Assembly: GCA_965212205.1 (NCBI GenBank)
Contig: CBDBUX010000011.1
Coordinates: 868,001-932,000, forward strand
Direction of reading: 5' to 3'
DNA from: JAHEJJ01 sp965212205
GTDB lineage: Bacteria; Bacteroidota; Bacteroidia; Flavobacteriales; Flavobacteriaceae
Length of the DNA stretch: 64,000 nucleotides
Below the pieces are notes generated by a model. It did no database searches, had not been told where the DNA came from, and worked only from the letters and a program-made list of their open reading frames with translations. Positions 1-7,902 of this stretch are shown in pieces. The position numbers and the translations under genes are program-made. The number at the start of each line of letters is the position of its first letter. The stretch's first letter is position 1.

Positions 1-100
1 CCTGGACGATATCTCCGGGGCGCTTGTTGACAACGATCAGATGATTGTCTTCATGGAGAATCTGAAGGTTTTGTGGTGTGGAAGTAGTTTTTATGGGCAC
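1..100 (-). CDS. RluA-family RNA pseudouridine synthase, N-terminal fragment
   Basis: Only the first 33 codons lie in the window; the rest runs off the left edge. The reverse strand from a GTG at 100-98 reads VPIKTTSTPQ followed by LQILHEDNHLIVVNKRPGDI, the typical opening of RluA/RluD-type synthases (a short lead, then the 'ILYEDNHLIVVNKP' strand of the catalytic domain). The catalytic HRLD motif is outside the window. These enzymes isomerise uridine in rRNA or tRNA in the cytoplasm. The gene starts 5 nt after the panB stop, so the two are probably co-transcribed. The family is clear from this segment; the RNA target cannot be told. An ATG start further upstream in this frame is not available because panB is there, so GTG is preferred. 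Confidence 0.8.
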   Translation of the reverse strand, partial: MPIKTTSTPQNLQILHEDNHLIVVNKRPGDIVQ

Positions 101-105
101 ACAAA

Positions 106-924
106 TCAGTATTGTTCTTCTTCGCTGGGAAAGTCCATGCTTTTTACGTCCTTCACATAAAGGGAAATGGCATTGCCCATATCTTCATAAAGGTTCATAT
201 ATCGCCTTAGGAAACGTGGGTTAAACTCATGAGTCATACCAAGGAGATCATGGATAACCAGCACCTGGCCGTCTGCATCACGTCCGCCGCCAATGCTGAT
301 GGTAGGGATGGAGAGGTTCTCCGACACCTTTTTGGTAAGCGAAGCCGGGATTTTTTCCAGTACGATGGCGAAACAACCGAGCTTCTCTAGTAGCAAGGCA
401 TCCTCGATTAGTTTTTCGGCTTCTTCCTTTTCCTTAGCCCTAACAGTATAAGTTCCGAATTTGTAGATCGCCTGGGGTGTGAGTCCCAGATGGCCCATTA
501 CCGGAATACCAGCATTGAGAATTCTTTTAACGGATTCCTTTATCTCGATCCCTCCTTCAACTTTTACGGCATGTGCACCGCTCTCCTTCATGATTCTAAT
601 GGCAGACCGCAAGGCTTCCTTAGGATCGCTTTGGTAACTCCCAAAAGGGATATCGACCACTACAAGCGCCCTTTTTACCGCCCGAATCACCGATGAGGCA
701 TGATAGATCATCTGGTCGAGAGTTATCGGCAGGGTGGTCTCGTGGCCTGCCATAACATTACTGGCAGAATCGCCCACAAGGATAACATCCACGTTTGCGG
801 TATCCACTATAAGCGCCATCGAATAGTCATAAGCCGTAAGCATAGAGATCTTTTCCCCATTCTGCTTCATCTCAACCAGCGACTTTACCGTGACTCTTTT
901 GTATTCTTTTTTTGCAATAGACAT
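106..924 (-). CDS. panB: 3-methyl-2-oxobutanoate hydroxymethyltransferase
   Basis: PanB transfers a hydroxymethyl group from 5,10-methylene-tetrahydrofolate to alpha-ketoisovalerate, giving ketopantoate, the first step of pantothenate and coenzyme A synthesis. The 272-residue protein is of normal family length. Visible hallmarks are the metal/substrate motif VGDSASNVMAG (residues 50-60, Asp52), the VKVEGG segment with the second metal-binding Glu, GHLGLTPQ, and the C-terminal SIGGGRDADGQVLVIHDLLG block. The ATG start at 924 follows a plausible leader and matches the family N-terminus. It lies 5 nt upstream of an RluA-family pseudouridine synthase on the same strand and is divergent from a secreted NTF2-like gene. 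Cytoplasmic, decameric in known relatives. Confidence 0.97.
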   Translation of the reverse strand: MSIAKKEYKRVTVKSLVEMKQNGEKISMLTAYDYSMALIVDTANVDVILVGDSASNVMAGHETTLPITLDQMIYHASSVIRAVKRALVVVDIPFGSYQSDPKEALRSAIRIMKESGAHAVKVEGGIEIKESVKRILNAGIPVMGHLGLTPQAIYKFGTYTVRAKEKEEAEKLIEDALLLEKLGCFAIVLEKIPASLTKKVSENLSIPTISIGGGRDADGQVLVIHDLLGMTHEFNPRFLRRYMNLYEDMGNAISLYVKDVKSMDFPSEEEQY

Positions 925-1031
925 TATGGTTCGTTTGGCTTGCTAAATGTAAGGAGTTTTGTTGGATTGTCTTAAACGGCATTTTCACAAGGCGATAATT
1001 ATGTATTTTCGGGTTTCAAAATAATTATTCT

Positions 1032-1499
1032 ATGTATTCCACAAGACAAGCTCTGTTTTTGATACTTATACTGGCTGGTTTCAATGGGTTTGCGCAATCA
1101 ACATCTACCTCTGAAGTAAAACAACGCATTGAACTTTTTTTTAAGGCCTTTCATGAAAAAGACAGCGCTGCTCTTAAAAGCATGGTGGGGGAGGGTATTG
1201 AAATGCAGACCATGGGAATAGATTCTGACGGGAATACACGTATTAGAACCGATTCATTTGAAGAGTTCTTGTCTGGCCTCATGGGGATTCCCGATACCGT
1301 CAACTACAGGGAGGAACTTCTGGAATTCAATATCCAGATCGATGGCCCTATGGCACATGCCTGGACACCGTATAGATTTTGGATCGGTGATCAGCTGCGG
1401 CATTGTGGGGTTAATTCTTTCCAGTTATTTAACGACGGAGGCCAGTGGTTAATCATCTATCTGGCCGATACCCGACGTCGTGAGGGTTGCAACGACTAG
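1032..1499 (+). CDS. secreted NTF2-like / SnoaL-like protein
   Basis: 155 residues with a clear signal peptide (hydrophobic LFLILILAGFNGF, then cleavage after FAQ near residue 22). The mature part resembles the NTF2-like cone fold: an N-terminal helix with 'FFKAFHEKDSAALKSMVGEG', a central strand region 'MAHAWTPYRFWIGDQLRHCGVNSFQLF' and a final strand 'GGQWLIIYLADTRR'. Such proteins (DUF4440/SnoaL relatives) bind small ligands or are enzymes, but no catalytic residues can be assigned here. It stands alone, divergent from panB and 152 bp before dnaK. The assignment to the fold is by overall pattern; the function is unknown. Confidence 0.75.
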   Translation: MYSTRQALFLILILAGFNGFAQSTSTSEVKQRIELFFKAFHEKDSAALKSMVGEGIEMQTMGIDSDGNTRIRTDSFEEFLSGLMGIPDTVNYREELLEFNIQIDGPMAHAWTPYRFWIGDQLRHCGVNSFQLFNDGGQWLIIYLADTRRREGCND

Positions 1500-1561
1500 C
1501 AGCCAACATCATTACTTATAGGCTTCCAGAGTATATTCTATTAATCCGTATAAAAAATAAA

Positions 1562-1602
1562 TGACATCCTGTCAGTTTTCTGCTATTGGCATATTGTTTG
1601 TC
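1562..1602 (+). promoter_or_regulatory. inverted repeat and sigma-54-like promoter upstream of dnaK
   Basis: An inverted repeat TGACA-TCC-TGTCA lies at 1562-1574. It is followed at 1587-1602 by TGGCATATTGTTTGTC, which resembles a -24/-12 promoter: GG at 1588-1589, then G at 1600 after 10 nt, with T instead of the expected C in the -12 GC. No good TAnnTTTG box is present in this gap. The dnaK start is 50 nt downstream. This could be a stress-responsive promoter, but the -12 element is imperfect. Confidence 0.35.
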
Positions 1603-1651
1603 ATACTGTACCCGAAGTTGAACTGGAATTACAAATAATAAAATATACGCA

Positions 1652-3559
1652 ATGAGCAAAATTATCGGAATAGATTTAGGAACCACCAATTCGTGCGTTT
1701 CTGTGATGGAAGGAAACGAACCGGTGGTGATCCCCAATGCGGAAGGAAAGCGCACCACTCCCTCGGTGATTGCATTCGTTGAAGGGGGTGAAATTAAAGT
1801 TGGAGATCCCGCAAAAAGACAGGCGGTCACAAATCCACATAAAACCATATATTCAATAAAACGCTTTATGGGCAACAAGTTCTCCGAGTCTAAGACCGAG
1901 GCCGAACGGGTACCTTATAAAGTAGTTAAAGGAGATAACAACACACCCAGAGTTGATATTGATGGGCGGCTTTATACCCCACAGGAACTTTCTGCGATGA
2001 TCCTGCAGAAAATGAAGAAGACCGCAGAAGATTATTTAGGGCAAACGGTTACTCAGGCGGTTATTACAGTACCTGCCTATTTTAACGATGCCCAGCGGCA
2101 AGCTACAAAAGAAGCAGGTGAAATTGCAGGGCTTAAAGTAGAGCGAATTATTAACGAACCCACGGCAGCCTCTTTGGCATATGGCCTTGATAAAAAAGAT
2201 ACGGACCAGAAGATCGTTGTTTTCGACTTTGGTGGAGGTACACACGATGTTTCCATACTGGAATTGGGCGACGGAGTTTTCGAGGTACTTTCTACCGATG
2301 GAGACACTCACCTGGGAGGAGATGATGTAGACCAAAAGATCATCGACTGGTTGGCCGAAGAATTCAAGAAAGATGAAGGCATCGACCTGAGAGAAGACGC
2401 AATGGCGCTTCAACGTCTGAGAGAAGCAGCTGAAAAAGCTAAGATTGAGCTCTCCTCTTCCTCACAGACTGAGATCAATTTACCCTATGTTACAGCGACA
2501 GCTTCAGGCCCCAAACACCTTGTAAGATCTATGTCGCGTTCGAAATTTGAACAGTTGATCGCCGATCTGGTTAAGCGTACAATAGAACCATGCGAAACGG
2601 CACTGAAATCTGCCGGTCTGTCTAAAAGCGATATCGATGAAATTATCCTTGTGGGTGGTTCTACCAGGATTCCCGCTGTTGTGGAAGCCGTTGAGAAGTT
2701 TTTTGGGAAGAAGCCTTCAAAAGGTGTAAACCCAGATGAAGTAGTAGCTGTTGGCGCGGCTATTCAGGGTGGAGTACTTACCGGCGATGTAAAGGATGTT
2801 CTTCTACTCGACGTTACTCCGCTATCACTCGGTATCGAAACCATGGGCGGGGTAATGACTAGGTTGATCGATGCCAATACCACGATCCCGACCAAGAAAT
2901 CACAGATCTTTTCGACAGCTGCAGACAATCAGCCTTCGGTAGAGATTCATGTCTTGCAGGGTGAAAGGCCTATGGCTACAGGCAATAAAACAATTGGACG
3001 TTTCCATTTGGACGGGATTCCACCTGCACCAAGAGGGACACCGCAAATCGAAGTTACCTTCGACATAGACGCCAATGGTATTATCAAGGTTTCTGCCACA
3101 GATAAGGCGACCAACAAGACTCAGGATATTCGTATAGAAGCATCTTCAGGGCTTACGGACGAAGAGATCGAAAAAATGAAAGCGGAAGCCGAAGCTAACG
3201 CCGAAGCCGATCAAAAGGCCAAGGAGACCGCGGAAAAACTCAACGAGGCAGATAGTATGATCTTTCAGACTGAGAAACAACTCAAGGAATTTGGTGAAAA
3301 ACTGTCCGATGACAAGAAGAAACCGATTGAGGATGCCTTGGAGGAATTGAAAAAGGCCTATGAGTCTAAAGACCTCGAAGTTATCAGTCCGGCTCTTGAG
3401 AAGATCAATGAAGCCTGGAAACAAGCTTCTGAAGAAATGTATAAAGCTCAGGCAGAGTCTCAGCAGCAAGATCCTTCAGCTAATGGTGAGGATGCCGCGG
3501 GAGGGGATGCCAAGGAAGGAGATAATGTTGAAGATGTTGATTTTGAGGAAGTAAAATAA
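1652..3559 (+). CDS. dnaK: molecular chaperone DnaK (Hsp70)
   Basis: The cytoplasmic Hsp70 chaperone binds exposed hydrophobic peptides under ATP control, working with DnaJ and GrpE (neither in this window). The 635 residues show the N-terminal ATPase domain (IGIDLGTTNSCV, VPAYFNDAQRQATKEAG, the phosphate loop FDFGGGTHDVSI, ILVGGSTRIPAV), the DVTPLSLGIETMGG linker at about residue 385, the substrate-binding beta domain, a helical lid, and an acidic low-complexity tail ending VEDVDFEEVK. The GGGTHDVS form, with His in place of the common Phe, is one I associate with flavobacterial DnaK. The gene is monocistronic: an upstream inverted repeat with a sigma-54-like element, and an intrinsic terminator directly after it. 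Confidence 0.98.
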   Translation: MSKIIGIDLGTTNSCVSVMEGNEPVVIPNAEGKRTTPSVIAFVEGGEIKVGDPAKRQAVTNPHKTIYSIKRFMGNKFSESKTEAERVPYKVVKGDNNTPRVDIDGRLYTPQELSAMILQKMKKTAEDYLGQTVTQAVITVPAYFNDAQRQATKEAGEIAGLKVERIINEPTAASLAYGLDKKDTDQKIVVFDFGGGTHDVSILELGDGVFEVLSTDGDTHLGGDDVDQKIIDWLAEEFKKDEGIDLREDAMALQRLREAAEKAKIELSSSSQTEINLPYVTATASGPKHLVRSMSRSKFEQLIADLVKRTIEPCETALKSAGLSKSDIDEIILVGGSTRIPAVVEAVEKFFGKKPSKGVNPDEVVAVGAAIQGGVLTGDVKDVLLLDVTPLSLGIETMGGVMTRLIDANTTIPTKKSQIFSTAADNQPSVEIHVLQGERPMATGNKTIGRFHLDGIPPAPRGTPQIEVTFDIDANGIIKVSATDKATNKTQDIRIEASSGLTDEEIEKMKAEAEANAEADQKAKETAEKLNEADSMIFQTEKQLKEFGEKLSDDKKKPIEDALEELKKAYESKDLEVISPALEKINEAWKQASEEMYKAQAESQQQDPSANGEDAAGGDAKEGDNVEDVDFEEVK

Positions 3560-3576
3560 TCCGTATATTTGGATCG

Positions 3577-3614
3577 GAAAAAAAAGGGGCAGATATTTTA
3601 TCTGCTCCTTTTTT
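3577..3614 (+). terminator. intrinsic terminator of dnaK
   Basis: Stem GGGGCAGATA / TATCTGCTCC (3586-3595 and 3599-3608, one G-T pair) with a TTT loop, preceded by an A-run and followed by six T. It lies 26 nt after the dnaK stop. Confidence 0.9.
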
Positions 3615-3669
3615 ATTTCGGCATATATTTTGTTTTCCATTTGAAAGAATATAAACTAATTTTGTTTCT

Positions 3670-4611
3670 ATGATAAAAAACTACCTACTTAACTTATTGA
3701 AAATCACTACCATCTCATTTTCACTGTTGATGGCCCTAACGGCTTTGCCCCAGGAGCCTAAGATTTTTATGCGCGCCGATTTTGACCTGAGCGGCCCTGT
3801 AAAATCCTGTCGTGTCATCACGGACTACGGGAAAGAAGACTTTGAATTTAATAGCGAGGGGTTTCTTACCAAATCGGTAACCCGCTATTCGGGCAATGAC
3901 TACGACGTTAGTTACTATAAATATGAGAATAACCGACTTATCGAGCGCAGAGATGAACGATACCAGGACGGCAACTTTGACCAGGTTACGTCTATGGCGC
4001 ATTTTTACGACTATGATTCTTTACCCAAGCCGAGAATTATTGAAAAGATACTGTCCTACAATAAAGAATTTCAGGAGCAATACGAATACTTTTACAATGA
4101 TGAAAGCCAACTTATAAGAATGCTTAGATCTCATGCCGATGGGGTAGACGAAACCCTTATAGAATATACCACCTATAAGGATGAGCATACGGTTTCATAC
4201 ATCTTGAATGGCTTGTTGCAAAAGACCATCAGAACCTCTTTTAAGAAACAAAAGGGAGGTGAGATGGTTAAAATCTTACTCACCAAGGATTTTATCGAAG
4301 GAATACCAGAGAAAGCGACAGAGCAGATCATCAACGAAAAAGAACAAGTGGTTTCATCACTCGAATTTGTATACGACACTAAAGAAAAATCTTTTGTCCC
4401 CCTTGAAAAAAAGGAATTCACTTATGATTTAAAAAATAAACTGGAATCGGTAACATCATCAATTGATAAGGAAGAGGCTACCGAAGAATATCTTTACCAA
4501 TTCGATGGCAATGAAGAGGGGAACTGGGTAAAGAAGATCATTACGCCCGAGAACAGCTATACCACGCGGGTAATCGAATATTATCCTCCCATTAAACAGG
4601 ATAAGGAATGA
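3670..4611 (+). CDS. secreted protein with YD/RHS-like repeats, function unknown
   Basis: 313 residues. A hydrophobic N-terminal stretch (LLKITTISFSLLMALTALPQ, residues 9-28) looks like a signal peptide. The mature part is a run of short beta-hairpin-like units rich in Tyr, Asp and Asn (for example DFEFNSEGFLTKSVTRY, YYKYENNRLIERRDERY, YEYFYNDESQLIRMLRSH), resembling the YD/RHS-like repeats of many Bacteroidota envelope proteins. No enzyme motif and no C-terminal sorting domain are visible. It is convergent with the VOC gene: the two stop codons abut at 4611/4612 with no space, so no separate terminator can sit between them. Secretion is well supported; the role is unknown. Confidence 0.75.
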   Translation: MIKNYLLNLLKITTISFSLLMALTALPQEPKIFMRADFDLSGPVKSCRVITDYGKEDFEFNSEGFLTKSVTRYSGNDYDVSYYKYENNRLIERRDERYQDGNFDQVTSMAHFYDYDSLPKPRIIEKILSYNKEFQEQYEYFYNDESQLIRMLRSHADGVDETLIEYTTYKDEHTVSYILNGLLQKTIRTSFKKQKGGEMVKILLTKDFIEGIPEKATEQIINEKEQVVSSLEFVYDTKEKSFVPLEKKEFTYDLKNKLESVTSSIDKEEATEEYLYQFDGNEEGNWVKKIITPENSYTTRVIEYYPPIKQDKE

Positions 4612-5010
4612 TCATTTAACCGGGCTCGGCTCCAGCAAGTCCCACCGATTGCCATATAGATCTTTAAAGACAACCACAACACCGTAGGGTTCTGTTCTGG
4701 GCTCCTCCAGAAATTCGACCCCCGAGGAGCTCATTGCGCGATAATCCCTATAAAAGTTGTCGGTATGCAGAAAAAGGAAAACCCGATCTCCACTCTGTTG
4801 CCCAATCTGTGTATGTTGCTTTGAATTTCCCGCCTTAGCTAACAAAAGTGAGGCACAGTTTTTACCTTTTGGCCGTACTACAACCCATCTTTTCCCGTCA
4901 CCCAAATCCGTATCTTCTATCAATTGAAAATTCAATTTGTCAGTATAAAAGTAAATGGCTTCGTCGTAATCTTTTACCAGAAGAGTAATCATGGCCAATC
5001 GTTGCTTCAT
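4612..5010 (-). CDS. VOC superfamily (glyoxalase/bleomycin-resistance-like) protein
   Basis: 132 residues with the paired beta-alpha-beta-beta-beta pattern of the vicinal oxygen chelate fold: MITLLVKDYDEAIYFYTDKL at the start, a middle 'VFLFLHTDNFYRDYRAMSSSG', then FLEEPRTEPYGVVVVFKDLYGNRWDLLEP at the end. The second-half motif (YGVVVVFKDLYGN-WDL) is the common VOC signature carrying the metal-ligand Glu or its equivalent. It is the last gene of a three-gene minus-strand group (hydrolase, GNAT, VOC) and begins 16 nt after the GNAT gene. The substrate cannot be predicted. Confidence 0.85.
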   Translation of the reverse strand: MKQRLAMITLLVKDYDEAIYFYTDKLNFQLIEDTDLGDGKRWVVVRPKGKNCASLLLAKAGNSKQHTQIGQQSGDRVFLFLHTDNFYRDYRAMSSSGVEFLEEPRTEPYGVVVVFKDLYGNRWDLLEPSPVK

Positions 5011-5026
5011 AAATGAATTGTTAAGG

Positions 5027-5572
5027 TTATAGGATCGGAGCCCATTCTTTTTTCAGGAGTCCGTAACAGCAGGTATTCCTTTTGTAGCCGTCAAGCAGGT
5101 AAACATTTTCCCTCAGCACCCCTTCGAGTACTGCTCCGAGTTTCTCCACCGCTTTTCTCGATTTCATATTCCGCTGATCTATTCTGAATTCCACTTTTTC
5201 GAATTCTAAGTCAATAAAGGCATGATTGAGCATGAGATTCTTCATGGCCGTATTGAGCCCTGTACCCTGAAATGCCCTTCCAATCCATGTCGAGCCAATC
5301 TCAACCACTTTGTTTTTCCTGTCGATATTCATATAACGTGTGCATCCCGCATAGGTATTATTACGTATATCGAAGACCGCATAGGGAATTGATCTTCCTT
5401 TGGTCCGGTCGCTTATCGCCTTTCCAATATAAGCCTGTAAAGCCTCGGGCCGATCTATATCAGAAGGGGAGTACTGCACCAATTTGTCTTCCTTGGCAAT
5501 AGGTAACAATAAAGTAGCATGTGCCATTTCCAAGGGTTCCAGTTTTACCAAAGCGTTTTTGAGTGTTTTCAT
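5027..5572 (-). CDS. GNAT N-acetyltransferase, RimJ/RimL-like
   Basis: 181 residues of the Acetyltransf_3 (RimJ/RimL) type. It opens with the typical 'LVKLEPLEMAHATLLLPIAKED', contains the strand 'VVEIGSTWIGRAFQGTGLNTAMKNLML' with the acetyl-CoA pyrophosphate loop (here QGTGLN), and ends with 'FRIDQRNMKSRKAVEKLGAVLEGVLRENVYLLDGYKRNTCCYGLL', the canonical motif B region. Relatives acetylate the alpha-amino group of ribosomal proteins, or small amines and antibiotics; the substrate here is unknown. It is tightly packed between the hydrolase (1-nt gap) and the VOC gene (16-nt gap), so an operon is likely. Confidence 0.88.
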   Translation of the reverse strand: MKTLKNALVKLEPLEMAHATLLLPIAKEDKLVQYSPSDIDRPEALQAYIGKAISDRTKGRSIPYAVFDIRNNTYAGCTRYMNIDRKNKVVEIGSTWIGRAFQGTGLNTAMKNLMLNHAFIDLEFEKVEFRIDQRNMKSRKAVEKLGAVLEGVLRENVYLLDGYKRNTCCYGLLKKEWAPIL

Positions 5573-5573
5573 T

Positions 5574-6230
5574 TCAGGAATCTACAATACTTTCAATTAT
5601 AGAAGGAATTAAGGCGTGACCACCCTCAAAAACAACTTTTCGAGCGTTTTGCCGAAAAACCAGATTTAACTTCTCCTCTTCCCTGATCAAACGTTCCGGG
5701 CTTAGATATGGATCCCGATCTCCATGGATCATTTGTATATCCGTTTCCTTGCTCAAGAACACAAAATCTTCCTCGTGGAGCTCGTCAGGAAGTCCGCCGG
5801 CATAAAGGATTAATTTTTGACAGTTGATCTTGCGGCGGGCCACCCAGCGGCTGGCAATAGAGACACCTTGTGAAAACCCCAATACGATTAGGTTCAGATT
5901 ATTAGGTAAAGACAGATGTTCGAAAACGGCATCGAGGTAACACAAATTGTTTTCAATTTCACGCTCGGTTTCTTCGCGGGTGAGCCAACTCGCCCCAATT
6001 CTGGTAAACCTGTCATCAAGGTAGTATTTAGATGGGGCCTGGGGGGCAATAATATAGTTTTCATTTTTGGGTAGACCTTGAAAATTTTTCAAAAAATACC
6101 GACTTAGAAACCCCATTCCATGAAAGACAAACCAGACATTCTCTGTTGCATCGCTAAGGGTGTTAAGGGTGTCAAAAGTATTGACGGTGGTATAGCTTAC
6201 TTCGTGTTTCACATTTACCAAATTATCCAT
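5574..6230 (-). CDS. alpha/beta hydrolase of the YpfH/carboxylesterase type
   Basis: 218 residues. The fold is shown by VWFVFHGMGFL (oxyanion-hole strand), the nucleophile elbow VLGFSQGVS with Ser in G-F-S-Q-G, the acid region QMIHGDRDPYLSPE, and a late His in FEGGHALI, giving a complete Ser-Asp-His triad. This pattern fits the phospholipase/carboxylesterase subfamily. It is the first gene of a three-gene minus-strand group and is divergent, across 145 bp, from the menaquinone genes. Because menH is not otherwise visible in the window, this hydrolase is a candidate for that step, but GxSMGG-type MenH sequences look different, so this is only a guess. A second hydrolase of the same subfamily lies at 62186-62845. 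Confidence 0.85.
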   Translation of the reverse strand: MDNLVNVKHEVSYTTVNTFDTLNTLSDATENVWFVFHGMGFLSRYFLKNFQGLPKNENYIIAPQAPSKYYLDDRFTRIGASWLTREETEREIENNLCYLDAVFEHLSLPNNLNLIVLGFSQGVSIASRWVARRKINCQKLILYAGGLPDELHEEDFVFLSKETDIQMIHGDRDPYLSPERLIREEEKLNLVFRQNARKVVFEGGHALIPSIIESIVDS

Positions 6231-6375
6231 TTAATTGGGTTTTAGCCAAGGTGCCGACAAGTTAGTTATTAATACTCTTGTGTAACAGGAAATACAGAAA
6301 CGCATAGGATCATGTCTGTTCTCAGAAGAACCTACCCTATAAGCATATTGCTTACTTTTACACAAAAATTATTAT

Positions 6376-6798
6376 ATGGACAAGTTCAAAGAAAAAATAT
6401 TGAAAATCTGCAATGATACCCGTAAAGGTACTTTGATGGAGACCCTTGATATTGAATATACAGACGTAGGGGAGAATTATCTGGTCGCCAAAATGCCGGT
6501 CGGGCCTAAGGTTTTTCAACCCGATGGTGTTTTGCATGGCGGGGCTACCGTGGCTCTGGCGGAAAGTGTTGGCAGCGCAGCTTCGTATGTATTTCTTGAT
6601 GGTCAGAAGTTTTTTATTCGTGGAATTGAGATCGCAGCCAACCATGTTCGGAGCATTAAAGAGGGAGAAGTTTTTGCACGTGCTACCATAGTACACAAAG
6701 GAAGGACCACACAGCTCTGGGAAATACGCATCACCGACGCGGAGCAGAACTTGATCTCACTTTGTAAATTAACCACCATCGCATTAGCCCGAACCTAA
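6376..6798 (+). CDS. menI: hotdog-fold thioesterase, probable 1,4-dihydroxy-2-naphthoyl-CoA thioesterase
   Basis: 140 residues of the PaaI/YbdB-like hotdog thioesterase family. The signature is VLHGGATVALAESVGSAAS (the HGG turn and the helix with the catalytic Glu in ALAES), followed by the long central strand 'IRGIEIAANHVRSIKEGEVFARATIVHKGRTTQLWEIRI'. In menaquinone synthesis MenI hydrolyses DHNA-CoA to DHNA before prenylation by MenA. The stop is 2 nt before the menF start, so the two are clearly coupled, and this context is the main reason for the MenI assignment; sequence alone supports only an acyl-CoA thioesterase. Cytoplasmic. Confidence 0.8.
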   Translation: MDKFKEKILKICNDTRKGTLMETLDIEYTDVGENYLVAKMPVGPKVFQPDGVLHGGATVALAESVGSAASYVFLDGQKFFIRGIEIAANHVRSIKEGEVFARATIVHKGRTTQLWEIRITDAEQNLISLCKLTTIALART

Positions 6799-6800
6799 AG

Positions 6801-7862
6801 ATGGCCAATGATCTGTTCGAAATAGCCAGGGAACAATTAAAAGATCGTAATCCCTTTGTTCTTTATAGGAAACCTTCTTCGAAACAATTAAGGCTTCTGA
6901 TTCAATCTGGCCCCGAACTAAACCCCATCAGATCATTTAAAGAAAGTGGTTTCATTATGGGGCCGTTCAATCCAGATCAGTCGCCATTGTATCTAAAACC
7001 GGATAAAATATTTTCAAACGATGATTATTTGCCAAAGCCATATTACCGGGCAGAAATCGGGTCTGATAATAACAAGGAGGCGGCAAAGAGCAACCATCTT
7101 TCACTAATTTCAAAGGCACTACAGGAAATAAACTCAGGGCCGCTAAACAAGGTGGTCGTTAGTCGTAAAATTGATATCCCTCTAACAGCAAACCCTCTGG
7201 AGGGCTTCAATAATTTGTTGGTAGACCATCCTGAAGCTTTCTGTTACTTTTGGTTCCATCCTGAAACCGGAATATGGACAGGAGCTACCCCCGAATTGTT
7301 CTTGTCTAAGAAGAAGGCTCAGATTTCTACCTATGCTTTGGCCGGGACCAAAACCATAGAAAAGGATACCTTACCAATATGGTCAGATAAGGAAAAGAAT
7401 GAACAACGATATGTTACAGATTTCATCTTAAAGGAATTATCACTGGCAGGACTTGCGCCCGTGTCTTCTGCAACACATTCTATCAGGGCAGGCCAACTTT
7501 GGCATTTACGGACCGAGATAAAGGCCGATTTAGCCGGAAATAGCATTAAAGACATTATTACCCGTTTACATCCAACCCCGGCGGTTTGTGGATCACCAAA
7601 AGAAGAAGCCGCTAAATTCCTCAAAAAATATGAGGAATATGATCGAGAATTTTATTCTGGTTATTTGGGAGAATTTAATCTAATGGGATCGGGAGATTGC
7701 GATTTATTTGTAAATCTTCGATGTATGTCCTGGTCCGATGGTATTGCCAGCGTATATGTTGGTGGTGGAATCACTTTAGACTCGGTCCCGGAGGCAGAAT
7801 GGCGGGAGACGGAATATAAGAGTCGAACAATTATCAAAGCCATGTTTAATTATCACGAATGA
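6801..7862 (+). CDS. menF: isochorismate synthase
   Basis: Converts chorismate to isochorismate, the entry to menaquinone synthesis. The 353-residue protein has the chorismate-binding fold: KVVVSRKIDI (general-base Lys region), the substrate segment 'FCYFWFHPETGIWTGATPELFLSK', 'YALAGTKTIEKD', 'LHPTPAVCGSPKEEA', 'EYDREFYSGYLGEFN' with a metal-ligand Glu, and the closing 'VYVGGGITLDSVPEAEWRETEYKSRTI'. It is shorter at the N-terminus than the E. coli enzyme. A salicylate or anthranilate role is argued against by direct linkage to menI upstream (2 nt) and menD downstream (40 nt). Confidence 0.95.
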   Translation: MANDLFEIAREQLKDRNPFVLYRKPSSKQLRLLIQSGPELNPIRSFKESGFIMGPFNPDQSPLYLKPDKIFSNDDYLPKPYYRAEIGSDNNKEAAKSNHLSLISKALQEINSGPLNKVVVSRKIDIPLTANPLEGFNNLLVDHPEAFCYFWFHPETGIWTGATPELFLSKKKAQISTYALAGTKTIEKDTLPIWSDKEKNEQRYVTDFILKELSLAGLAPVSSATHSIRAGQLWHLRTEIKADLAGNSIKDIITRLHPTPAVCGSPKEEAAKFLKKYEEYDREFYSGYLGEFNLMGSGDCDLFVNLRCMSWSDGIASVYVGGGITLDSVPEAEWRETEYKSRTIIKAMFNYHE

Positions 7863-7894
7863 TTGGGACAGCTGCTTTCTTGATCGTATTTTTG
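7863..7894 (+). promoter_or_regulatory. Bacteroidota-type promoter for menD
   Basis: A -33 TTG at 7863-7865 and a perfect -7 box TATTTTTG (TAnnTTTG) at 7887-7894, 21 bp apart, lie wholly inside the 40-bp gap between menF and menD. The menD ATG is only 8 nt after the -7 box, so a transcript from it would have almost no leader. It implies menD and later genes can be expressed independently of menI-menF. Confidence 0.65.
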
Positions 7895-7902
7895 CACGGC
7901 AT

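Noticed and set aside
1516..1878. 120-codon minus-strand frame across the dnaK start
   Set aside because: Antisense shadow of dnaK and its upstream region, with no family match and no promoter.
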